A stretch of 64,000 nt of DNA, taken from PALSA-188 sp963720075. Its GTDB lineage: Bacteria > Acidobacteriota > Terriglobia > Terriglobales > Acidobacteriaceae. Each line of letters starts with the position of its first letter. Position 1 is the stretch's first letter. Where the stretch lies: NCBI GenBank assembly GCA_963720075.1, contig CAVREG010000011.1, positions 115,039 through 179,038 on the forward strand, given 5' to 3'. The notes under the pieces are model-generated. The model saw only the letters and a program-made list of their open reading frames with translations, was not told the DNA's origin and searched no databases. A program made the position numbers and the translations under genes. This document shows, in pieces, positions 57,916 to 64,000 of this stretch.

Positions 57916-58164
57916 ATGAAAACTAAGTTGAGTGAGAAGCGCATTCCGGTACTGGTTGACAGGGCGACATACGCCAAACTGAAGCGGTACTCAGAGACGA
58001 TGAAAACGCCAATAGCGGCCATTTTAAGAGAGGCGCTGCCAGATTGGCTGATACCACGGGCGAAGCTCGAATCGAGGCTCTGGCGACCTGTAACGACGCA
58101 ACCTAGCTCACTGTATTTCCTCCCCGGCCCTCCCCAAATAGAGATCAGGCGTAACAGTCCTTGA
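57916..58164 (+). CDS. Small ribbon-helix-helix-like DNA-binding protein
   Basis: 82 residues from ATG 57916, MKTKLSEKRIPVLVDRATYA. The N-terminal half (KRIPVLVDRATYAKLKRYSE, then TMKTPIAAILREAL) fits a CopG/Arc-type strand-helix-helix. The C-terminal tail (LESRLWRPVTTQPSS onward) is unstructured, and the stop codon TGA lies within the TTGAA that ends the adjacent TnpB element, so the original C terminus was probably cut by that insertion. Transcribed opposite to the rest of the island. A GTG at 57883 would also start the frame but lies inside the operator. Confidence 0.6.
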   Translation: MKTKLSEKRIPVLVDRATYAKLKRYSETMKTPIAAILREALPDWLIPRAKLESRLWRPVTTQPSSLYFLPGPPQIEIRRNSP

Positions 58165-58330
58165 ACCTCCCCGCCCTAAAGGGCGAGGATTCCTAGACTA
58201 CGCACAGCGTTACTCCGCTCACGTTAGCGTCTAGTGGCTCATTCCGAGCCAATATGTTTACTGCTCCATTGTGGTCTGCGTTATCCCGATGCCCACATGA
58301 CAGGCAGATGAACTCTGCTTGTGTTTTGCG
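58141..58330 (-). ncRNA. Predicted TnpB guide RNA (omega RNA / reRNA)
   Basis: By analogy with ISDra2 TnpB, the RNA scaffold spans the end of tnpB and the right element end, and the guide is whatever follows the element. Here the minus strand reads a hairpin (CCTCGCCCTTTAGGGCGGGG), then GGTTCAA (the ISDra2-like end TTCAA at 58161-58165), then guide GGACTGTTACGCCTGATCTC (58160 down to 58141). The 5' boundary is an estimate. Confidence 0.45.
58168..58189 (-). repeat. Right-end hairpin of the TnpB element
   Basis: CCTCGCCC-TTTA-GGGCGGGG with one internal mismatch, immediately after the tnpB stop; the usual position of IS605-type subterminal stem-loops. Confidence 0.6.
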
Positions 58331-59284
58331 GTTCTCAGGAGAGGAGAAGCCACACTTCGAGCACTCTTGACTTGTGTACCGTGGATTGACGGCAATGAAC
58401 TGGCGACCAGCACTTTCAGCCTTGTACGCCAATTGCCGAAACCACTCACTCCAACTTGCGTCTAATATTTGCTTCGCTAGATTGCCCTTGCTCATTCCAG
58501 CGACGTTCAACGCTTCAACGACAATCGTCCCGTACTTCTGGATGACTGCTGTCGAATACTTGTGCAAGAAGTCTGCACGGCGATTGACAATCTGCTGATG
58601 AACTTTCTGGAGCAATACGACTGCCTTACGTCTCCGATGAGAACCCTTCTTGCGTCTTGCTACACGTCGCTGGGCTCTGCGGAGTTCCGCCTGAGCAGTC
58701 TGGTATATTCTTGGGTTCTGAATCTCCGTGCCATCTGAGAACGTTGCAAATGTCGTGATGCCCATGTCTATACCAACAGCCAAGTCACTTGCTGGCAGCG
58801 GCACATGAGTGTACTCAAAAGAGAGCGTTGCAAACCAGCCGTTGACTGAACGTTTGATCGTGCATGTCTTAACGACTGCATCTTCTGGTAGTTCACGGCT
58901 CACACGGCACTTGACATTGCCTATCTTGGATAAAGACAACTGGTTTCCTGCGAGACTGAACCCCGCTTGCGGATACGTGAACGAGTCGAAGCGATTCTCG
59001 CTCTTAAACCTCGGGAAGCCGAAGCCTGAACGAAAGAAGTTCTGGAACGTCTTATCCAGACGATTGAGGATGTTCTGGAGCACTTGAGAATGAACGTTCT
59101 TGTAGACAGGGAACGCTGCCTTCAACGCGGTCAGTTCCTTGTCCTGCTGAAAGCGAGTTGTCTTGTGCAACTTTCGCTGATAGAGAGCATCGTTGTACAA
59201 CTCCCTGCAAACATCGAGAGTGCGGGCAAGTGCATAGCGTTGGGCTTTGTTTGGCTCCAATTTGTAGCGATACGCTTTTAACAT
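58193..59284 (-). CDS. tnpB: TnpB, RNA-guided nuclease of IS200/IS605 family
   Basis: 363 residues, full length with the RuvC triad present: Asp173 in VGIDMGITTFATF, Glu257 in IVVEALNV and Asp337 in DNADHNGAVNIL. Zinc finger Cys308/311 (CSKCGF) and Cys327/330 (CLSCGH). Basic linker RRAQRRVARRKKGSHRRRK about 202-220. TnpB cuts DNA matching its guide next to a short TAM and helps the element persist. ATG 59284 has GAGAGGAGG upstream. All key residues are intact, so it is probably active. It lies within the minus-strand gene row of the island. Confidence 0.93.
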   Translation of the reverse strand: MLKAYRYKLEPNKAQRYALARTLDVCRELYNDALYQRKLHKTTRFQQDKELTALKAAFPVYKNVHSQVLQNILNRLDKTFQNFFRSGFGFPRFKSENRFDSFTYPQAGFSLAGNQLSLSKIGNVKCRVSRELPEDAVVKTCTIKRSVNGWFATLSFEYTHVPLPASDLAVGIDMGITTFATFSDGTEIQNPRIYQTAQAELRRAQRRVARRKKGSHRRRKAVVLLQKVHQQIVNRRADFLHKYSTAVIQKYGTIVVEALNVAGMSKGNLAKQILDASWSEWFRQLAYKAESAGRQFIAVNPRYTSQECSKCGFSSPENRKTQAEFICLSCGHRDNADHNGAVNILARNEPLDANVSGVTLCVV

Positions 59285-59304
59285 TGACCTCCTCTCAGTT
59301 TTTA

Positions 59305-59580
59305 TTAAAGGTCGCTGAGATGGAAAATCTTAGGTGTAAATCCCGTAGCACGTGCGTGAAAAAACGCGGCGGCTTCTAATGCACGCTTCCAAGTTACCCA
59401 ACCATCCGGCCATGCGCCGATTTCGTTCCATTCTGTCACAGCGGCGCGACAAGCGTTTAAGACGGCAGGGTAGTATTTCGTTTGCGTCTCAAGGTCGGTA
59501 CTTTTTTGTAACTTCGTGGCGCGGGCCAGTGCGGCTTTTTGTTTCGGGAATGCGTGCTTCATTCGTTCGTAATTTATCAT
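59305..59580 (-). CDS. Small hypothetical protein, 91 aa
   Basis: Starts MINYERMKHAFPKQKAALAR with AGGAGG just upstream (59580 chosen over 59607). Mostly helical with Trp-rich middle (EWNEIGAWPDGWVTWKRAL). Its ATG overlaps the stop of the 65-aa gene (ATGA), so translation is coupled. Resembles small phage or plasmid-borne proteins of unknown role. Confidence 0.65.
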   Translation of the reverse strand: MINYERMKHAFPKQKAALARATKLQKSTDLETQTKYYPAVLNACRAAVTEWNEIGAWPDGWVTWKRALEAAAFFHARATGFTPKIFHLSDL

Positions 59581-59774
59581 TCGATTACCTCCTGTTCGTC
59601 TAACCACACTTCAACAGCGGGTAATCCAGTGCGTCGGGTAAAGTCCTCATCGCTCTGAAATCGGTTGGCGTCATAGCGGCAATCATTCTTATAGTTCGCC
59701 GATCCACCCGGTAAGAATGAATCTTCGGGATGGTACTGCCCACAGCAACCGCATTCAAGTAATCGAATTGTCAT
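59577..59774 (-). CDS. Small cysteine-containing protein, 65 aa
   Basis: MTIRLLECGCCGQYHPEDSF: CxCC-x3-H followed by another Cys, a possible small zinc knuckle, then an acidic end (EVWLDEQEVIE). GGAGGAG ribosome site. Start overlaps the stop of the upstream gene (in its corrected frame) and its stop overlaps the next start, so three genes form one coupled set. Confidence 0.65.
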   Translation of the reverse strand: MTIRLLECGCCGQYHPEDSFLPGGSANYKNDCRYDANRFQSDEDFTRRTGLPAVEVWLDEQEVIE

Positions 59775-60465
59775 AACTCCTCCCTCCGCTTCGAATCTGT
59801 CAGGTAGTTACCCTTTCCATCACTCATAACCCTTCCCTTGCACATTGCCGCGCTGATAGCGCGTTTCGAGAATCCAATGGCGGCCAGTTGACTGCGAAGT
59901 TCTGCCAGTTGCTCATCTTCAATTGATTTGAGGTACGATTCCTCAGCGTCAGACTCGATTCCCCAAAAGCCGCCGGATGTGATGGTTTGACTTGGATAAC
60001 GATACCTGTTCCCAGTTCGCTGACATTACCTACTTGAATTGTTGCCTCTGCGCGGATGCCGATGTAACACCAGTCCCCGCGATAGAGTGATTCCATCCGC
60101 TCAATAATCGTGGCGAACGTACTTTCGGACGGCCTCCGGTAGTGGATGTCCGGCGATTCATCCACCCTGCGCTTGACTGTGACCGATAGGATACGCTTGG
60201 TTGAAGGTTTGGTTGATGTTCCGAAAATTAAGTGTCGTTTGTGTGTCTGGGAGGATCGTATTTTTCCGCACTCTTCACAGATGGAATTGTCGTATTCTTC
60301 TTTCCTCTGTGCGTGCGTTTTGACATCCTTTGTCATTGCCTTCGGGACTGCCTTACGCGCGGGACAGTTGCCGACCGATTGAAGATCACCGCCACAGTAC
60401 AAGCATGTATCAGTAGCGGAATTAAACACGTGCTCGGTGCCTGCTTTTTGACCTTGCGTAGTCAT
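59771..60465 (-). CDS. Zinc-ribbon hypothetical protein with one frameshift
   Basis: ATG 60465 gives MTTQGQKAGTEHVFNSATDT with two Cys pairs (CLYCGG about 20, CEECGK about 63), then a beta-rich domain (RILSVTVKRRVDES, WCYIGIRAEATIQVGN). In one frame it ends at 59824 with a poor tail. Shifting near 59961-59976 (CCCCAAAA run on the plus strand) gives FWGIESDAEESYLKSIEDEQ, LAELRSQLAAIGFSKRAI and a stop at 59771 forming an ATGA overlap with the next gene. 695 nt is one short of 232 codons. The corrected version is far more convincing. Function unknown. Confidence 0.6.
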
Positions 60466-60470
60466 AAGTC

Positions 60471-60557
60471 TTAGCCTCTTTTCTTTAGTATTCTGATGGC
60501 CTCGTGTTGACGGCATAGTCCATTGTTTTGTTCCGCTGCGAATCCTAGACTAGCCAT
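60471..60557 (-). CDS. Possible 28-aa leader or small protein
   Basis: MASLGFAAEQNNGLCRQHEA and RILKKRG. The ATG overlaps the upstream stop (TAATG) and the gene ends six bases before the next start, with that gene's AGAGG ribosome site in its last codons. This is consistent with a coupled small gene. Confidence 0.35.
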   Translation of the reverse strand: MASLGFAAEQNNGLCRQHEAIRILKKRG

Positions 60558-61018
60558 TAGCGCACCTCCGCGTTTAGTCTGTACTGGTTTGGAACATCGG
60601 CAAGCAATTCCAAGATATCGGCGCGAAATTTGGCAAATCGTTTACGCTCTTGCGCGTCCGTCACGTCTGGGTAAGATGGATAACCTTTGTCCGGCCCTTG
60701 TCCGTCCCACTCCATCGGTTGCCACAGTTTGCCATTGCGGTATTGATAAAACGGAAGCAACCATCCTCCAGACCGACCTTCCGAGAACACTCCGCTGTAT
60801 CCGTGTTGATGAGCTATTGATTGTGCAGCGTGCCAGAATGTTTCCTTTGTAATCTCGTAGGCGATTTCCGCGTTTTGCTCGGATACTTCGAGGACGGGTA
60901 AGGATTGCACCTTGACGTTAATGGCCGGATGCGCGTCTCCCATTCCATCAGCATGAAACGCGATTACAGTTTGTTTGCTTTTCGCTTTCCGTGTGCGACC
61001 TATTTTCTGAGTGTTCAT
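60557..61018 (-). CDS. Hypothetical protein, 153 aa
   Basis: MNTQKIGRTRKAKSKQTVIA basic start, central YEITKETFWHAAQSIAHQHG and GRSGGWLLPFYQYRNGKLWQ, then DKGYPSYPDVTDAQERKRF and an acidic helix (ADILELLADV). A GAGGTAACG ribosome site is shared with the 80-aa gene upstream. No family recognised; domain-like lengths and repeated aromatic residues suggest a folded protein of mobile-element origin. Confidence 0.65.
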   Translation of the reverse strand: MNTQKIGRTRKAKSKQTVIAFHADGMGDAHPAINVKVQSLPVLEVSEQNAEIAYEITKETFWHAAQSIAHQHGYSGVFSEGRSGGWLLPFYQYRNGKLWQPMEWDGQGPDKGYPSYPDVTDAQERKRFAKFRADILELLADVPNQYRLNAEVR

Positions 61019-61079
61019 TAGCGTTACCTCAATTTGAAGTCTGATAGCCTCATCAGCGACCGCTTACGGTCGGACGCGG

Positions 61080-61325
61080 TCACCCGCGTTTCGGCCTTAT
61101 TTCAATTTCGACACACCCGTTCCCGTCCACATATACCTCGTTCATAAGCAACCGTGATACCATCTCGCTGTTCCATCCGTTTGATACTAAATGCTGGCTT
61201 AACTGTGAGGTATCAGAGTAATGGAATATAAAAATAGTGTTCCCGTCTACACTGTATAAAAGATGTATTTCGCGGTCACACTCCTCGAACATGTTGTGAC
61301 AAGTGAATGGCGATTCTTTTCTCAT
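61080..61325 (-). CDS. Hypothetical protein, 81 aa
   Basis: MRKESPFTCHNMFEECDREI start, then alternating strands (IHLLYSVDGNTIFIFHYSD) and VYVDGNGCVEIEIRPKRG. Small alpha/beta protein, four cysteines. Weak ribosome site. A short palindrome GACCGCTTACGGTC follows its stop. Confidence 0.5.
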   Translation of the reverse strand: MRKESPFTCHNMFEECDREIHLLYSVDGNTIFIFHYSDTSQLSQHLVSNGWNSEMVSRLLMNEVYVDGNGCVEIEIRPKRG

Positions 61326-61357
61326 AAGTGTTCTACCCCGCCTTCTGATTTAACCGT

Positions 61358-61570
61358 TCAAACATGCGCGGGAGAATCCTCATTCATCGCGCATGGTTCA
61401 GCGGTCAAACGTCTATTCCAGTAACGTAGTGCTCCGTTGTCATGTGGTAGCGCGAAGGCGACTTTACAGGCTAGGTATTCTTCTGGCATCTTTGCAGCGC
61501 AGTCCGCGCACACGGTTGAATGCGTTGTAAGCACAGAGCCGATGTTCTGACAGTCAGCCTTGAGTGACAG
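61358..61570 (-). CDS. Small zinc-binding-like protein, start uncertain
   Basis: A coding-looking frame that lacks an ATG: DCQNIGSVLTTHSTVCADCA, MPEEYLACKVAFALPHDNG, RYWNRRL, stop at 61358. Cys pattern C..C-x2-C..C suggests one zinc site. The frame opens only with CTG at 61570. A GTG at 61589 overlapping the upstream stop (GTGA) would start it if one base were removed near 61556. Probably a real gene with a start or sequence problem. Confidence 0.4.
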   Translation of the reverse strand: MSLKADCQNIGSVLTTHSTVCADCAAKMPEEYLACKVAFALPHDNGALRYWNRRLTAEPCAMNEDSPAHV

Positions 61571-61585
61571 GCGGAAGATTCACAA

Positions 61586-61828
61586 TCACAGCGCCGTGTG
61601 ATGTGCGCCGCCATTCTGGCCGTTCGTGCCAGCGATGTAGCCAAGCCAGCGGCTACGATTGAAGTTTGGATTCTGCGACTGGCAGAAGTCGGCTAATGCT
61701 TCTATCTGTGCCTCGTTGAAGTCTGCATAACGTACGTCGGTTGTTTCGGCAGAACGACGACAAATGTTGTCGGGATTGTTATATGCTTTGATTGCGTCGG
61801 CCAGTGCGATAAAGTTTTTCTTTGTCAT
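61586..61828 (-). CDS. Small phage-type hypothetical protein, 80 aa
   Basis: MTKKNFIALADAIKAYNNPD, then FNEAQIEALADFCQSQNPNF and RSRWLGYIAGTNGQNGG. This pattern resembles short proteins often annotated in phages and integrative elements, whose function is not known. GAGGTAACG ribosome site. First gene of the leftward island block, so the operon promoter should lie in 61829-62000. Confidence 0.65.
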   Translation of the reverse strand: MTKKNFIALADAIKAYNNPDNICRRSAETTDVRYADFNEAQIEALADFCQSQNPNFNRSRWLGYIAGTNGQNGGAHHTAL

Positions 61829-62597
61829 GGTCGTTACCTCGTATTGGGATTTGACTCTAAGCGGTTAGGCTTACTTCGATGCTGTATGCGCTTGCGTACG
61901 TTCACATGCAACCATGCACGCAGACGGGAGACAGTACGGCACCGAAGTAAACCGTGCAACGCTCGATTGGAACGTTGCACGATTAGAAATTTGTTGGCTT
62001 GGATTTAACGCTTATGCGTTGCGCATGTGAGCTTTGATATGCTCGCGTTCCGTTTTCTTAGCCTACGGTAAAGGACGCATCTACTCGCCAGTTGCTCACT
62101 CATTACTGTTCTGTTGGTCGCTCGCGGCATTCGATTCATCTTTTACACGGCTCTAGGGCGGGTGTAATGTGTCTCTCGCGGATGCCGATTCTCTATACAG
62201 AAGGTGCAGTAGTGAATTGGTGTTTTCAACGGGTCCGCACAATGCCTGTGCTGTGGAGTGCTGCTGCTCACGCGGTACGGCATGCGCTTGCTGGTTTGGC
62301 TGTTCTCTACGGTTCGTCACCGTTGCGGCTCTGTTGCCCTGCTCACTCCCTGCTAGGAGGACGTTCTTTCCGGGCTTGCCTGCCGCGCTGTAACTTGGCC
62401 TTTGCCACTTCCGGTGTCTCATTCTCATGCCCTAATGAAACTGAGTTTTAGAGAGAAGCACCGTGTAACAAGGTCAACATTAGATGCAATCGTGCAATCG
62501 TGCAAGGCATTTTTAGTGTTAGTTACTGTTTATTATGCATATCTAGGTCAAAACTACACGGCAGGTTTTACGTATGTACAACATTAAAGTCATGTGG
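61829..62597. other. Gene-poor 770-bp region with hairpins
   Basis: Divergent spacer between the leftward row and the HNH gene. It holds a 9-bp perfect hairpin at 61953-61981 and a smaller palindrome ATGCG-TTG-CGCAT at 62014-62026. Open frames at 62092-62451 (+) and 62153-62428 (-) have odd composition and no ribosome site, so I do not call them. Promoters for both directions are expected here. Confidence 0.4.
61953..61981. other. Perfect 9-bp inverted repeat
   Basis: CGTGCAACG and CGTTGCACG with an 11-base spacer. No adjacent T run. It lies about 125 bp upstream of the leftward operon, where an operator, replication or attachment function is possible. Confidence 0.45.
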
Positions 62598-62603
62598 TAT
62601 AAT
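62575..62603 (+). promoter_or_regulatory. Extended -10 promoter of the HNH gene
   Basis: TGGTATAAT (perfect TATAAT at 62598-62603 with upstream TG) and a -35-like TGTACA at 62575-62580 (17-bp spacing). Transcription would begin near 62610, at or past the first start codon. Confidence 0.6.
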
Positions 62604-63099
62604 GAACAAGATGCAAACAATAGAGTTAACGCAAGGGAAAGTTACTATCGTAGATGGGTGGAATTTTGAGTGGCTGAATCAGTTCAGATGGTATGCGCTT
62701 CTTAGCCGTGGTCGATGGTATGCCGTGCGTTCTGTGCGTGGATCAAATGGCAAGCGTGGCCTCAGCTACATGCATCGGGCCATCATGGGCGTGACTGACT
62801 CAACGATTGAAGTTGACCACAAAGACCGCAATGCCACGCTTGACAATCGTGAAGGTAATTTAAGGTTCGCCACGCATGCGCAAAACATTATGAATCAGGG
62901 AATACGCACGAATAATACATCAGGGTTCAAAGGCGTATCGTGGTACAAGCGCAGGCACAAATGGCGGGCACAAATACGCTCCAAGTATCTCGGATGTTTT
63001 GCAGACGCTGCCGATGCCGCCCGTGCTTATAATGAAGCCGCCTTGAAGCATTATGGCGAGTTCGCCGTCCTTAATGACCTATCAAATGTATCGAAGTGA
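62602..63099 (+). CDS. HNH endonuclease with AP2/ERF DNA-binding domain
   Basis: 165 residues from ATG 62602, or 162 from ATG 62611 (MQTIELTQGK). HNH_3-type nuclease core: LSYMHRAIMG, VDHKDRNATLDNREGNLR. The AP2 domain follows (TSGFKGVSWYKRRHKWRAQI, YLGCFADAADAARAYNEAAL). This is the domain set of phage-encoded homing-type endonucleases, relatives of plant AP2/ERF proteins. The -10 hexamer overlaps the first ATG, so the ATG at 62611 probably starts a leaderless message. Stands alone, opposite in direction to the island row. Confidence 0.92.
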   Translation: MNKMQTIELTQGKVTIVDGWNFEWLNQFRWYALLSRGRWYAVRSVRGSNGKRGLSYMHRAIMGVTDSTIEVDHKDRNATLDNREGNLRFATHAQNIMNQGIRTNNTSGFKGVSWYKRRHKWRAQIRSKYLGCFADAADAARAYNEAALKHYGEFAVLNDLSNVSK

Positions 63100-63227
63100 G
63101 GATGTACGCCATGCAATCGTGCACGGCAGACGCCAGCGAACGCGCCCAGAATCGGCCATCATGTACGGGGACTATTTGACAACTTGTCAATTACCGGATG
63201 AACGGGGACACAGGATTATAGGTCCGG

Positions 63228-63271
63228 CAGCGCACGGGTAGCGCACGGGTAGCGCACGGGCAGCGCACGAC
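63228..63271 (+). repeat. Four tandem copies of an 11-bp unit
   Basis: Unit YAGCGCACGGG repeated four times head to tail (63228, 63239, 63250, 63261), the last copy ending in AC instead of GG. Confidence 0.85.
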
Positions 63272-63709
63272 ATACCGAATTCGGCCAAGATGCGGCCAAA
63301 CGGATTCGGAGATACACGACAGAATGAACACGGCCAGAACGCACGGCATACGCCCAGAACGACCAGACACGGCAGAGGGAATACACGGCAGGTACGGCAG
63401 GTCCGGCCAGCGCACGACAGACGCTATCCCAAACTCGGCCTAGATCGTCTATGCTGCGAGTCCATAGGACGAGTACACGCTATGGCAAAATCGGCCAGAA
63501 AATCGGCCAGACAGCGAATCAGGGGATGACATGCAGACATGCAGAACAGGCAGGCGTGTGCGTGTGCGTGTAATCCCGTTGTGCGTGCGTGTGTCCCTGT
63601 CCCGTGTTCATGTTTACAACCCTGTGGGCTAGGCTCAAGCAGGTAACGCCTCCAATTCACGTCTGTATCAAAATGAGACTAAAACCGATCTCAATGTGAG
63701 ACGCCTACT

Positions 63710-63735
63710 TGTGCAACAAACTGTGCAACAAACGT
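63710..63735 (+). repeat. Candidate right attachment-like repeat
   Basis: TGTGCAACAAAC present twice in tandem; the first 19 bases match 53116-53134 with one difference, same orientation. Confidence 0.4.
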
Positions 63736-64000
63736 ATAACCCGTGCAGTTTCTTAGGGCATTCTGACAATATTGGTCCGTGTGACCATGCTGGACGGGAC
63801 ACGCGTGGGACATGACCCTCCGATACATTTTCCAGCACTTAGTTCGAACTCGTGGTACAAATACGACGGGGAGATGGCCAGAATAAGCGTATGCCGTGCG
63901 CCCGGTAGCAGATGATATGCCTCGTAAGTCCATGATTCCCAAAGAAGTCTCTTTAAAACCGTCTTGACGAGGTACGTCGCCCTAGAGTCCCCGTATCATG

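Larger units (their letters stand above)
58161..59304 (-). mobile_element. IS200/IS605-type element carrying tnpB only
   Basis: Right end at TTCAA (minus strand, 58161-58165), preceded by a stem-loop at 58168-58189. The left end is not clear: the neighbouring gene stops at 59305, so the element leaves almost no room for a left-end hairpin. No tnpA (Y1 transposase) is present, so the element needs TnpA in trans. Confidence 0.55.
63100..64000. other. Repeat-rich right end, no supported gene
   Basis: Contains an 11-bp tandem array (63228-63271), many scattered GGCCAGA/GGCAGG-like words (63140-63520), a GTGTGCGTGTGCGTGT tract near 63558, and the TGTGCAACAAAC repeat (63710-63735). Open frames in this stretch are short and of odd composition; the leftward one at 63691-63942 reads through the repeat and has no recognisable domain. 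Confidence 0.4.

Noticed and set aside
62092..62451. 119-aa + strand frame and a 91-aa - strand frame (62153-62428)
   Set aside because: Cys/Leu/Arg-rich random-looking translations in both directions, no start signals.
63228..63271. CRISPR-like array
   Set aside because: Eleven-base units are directly contiguous with no spacers, and no cas genes are in the window.
63691..63942. 83-aa leftward open frame as a possible integrase end
   Set aside because: It contains VAQFVAQ only because the TGTGCAACAAAC repeat is translated; no recombinase catalytic residues.

Overview
The window reads as a piece of a bacterial chromosome, most likely an Acidobacteriota (Terriglobia, Koribacter-like) genome. 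This is inference from gene content and style: many GAF, PAS and TonB-C proteins, a Ser/Thr kinase with PEGA repeats, MOFRL glycerate kinase, 'bi-domain' oxidoreductases in an exopolysaccharide locus, and short conserved proteins with strong Shine-Dalgarno sites. No rRNA is present to confirm it. Two tRNA-Glu genes (CUC at 22.7 kb, UUC at 40.2 kb) are the only stable RNAs I can support.

Layout: 0-9.3 kb holds ordinary chromosomal genes (glycerate kinase end, an orphan NarL-type sensor kinase, an MBL-fold hydrolase, a beta-hydroxyacid dehydrogenase, a delta-9 type desaturase, an OmpR-type two-component pair, a GAF protein). 9.4-21.7 kb is an exopolysaccharide locus: a WecA/MraY-like initiating transferase, a Wza-like export protein and a six-gene minus-strand operon (asparagine synthase family, ADH/Gfo-Idh fusion, carbamoyltransferase, propeller protein, glucuronyl C5-epimerase-like protein, GT4). 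22-30 kb has tRNA-Glu, a 1.6k-residue Ser/Thr kinase and a decayed stretch with a broken membrane gene and a multiply frameshifted cation/proton antiporter. 30-47 kb carries a B12/radical SAM protein, regulators, a GAF-TonB fusion, an RRM protein, a GT39-type transferase, a MarR/YceI/pirin group, tRNA-Glu, GlpD and an NtrB/NtrC-like pair. 46.8-53.1 kb has Mla permease/ATPase genes, topA, a four-helix-bundle (S23-type) gene framed by inverted repeats, and a 5'-truncated dprA.

From about 53.1 kb to the right edge the sequence changes character. It is an accessory island of short minus-strand genes with strong ribosome sites and coupled overlaps, a TnpB element with a readable guide, a ribbon-helix-helix-like repressor with a palindromic operator, an HNH-AP2 endonuclease, and simple repeats. 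Its left edge coincides with the truncation of dprA, and a near-identical 19-bp direct repeat occurs at 53116 and 63710. The most novel-looking unit is 53.2-56.3 kb: four to five secreted or outer-membrane products in one operon (abundant-subunit-like protein, terminator-like attenuator, PapD-like protein, ~490-residue beta-rich outer membrane protein, small secreted proteins). I infer a surface appendage or secretion system that looks like, but is not obviously, chaperone-usher.

Caution: between 48 and 60 kb at least seven genes, including essential topA, each need exactly one missing base to be restored. This pattern suggests residual single-base deletions in the sequence rather than real pseudogenes. 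The antiporter at 28.4-30.1 kb instead needs four single-base removals.
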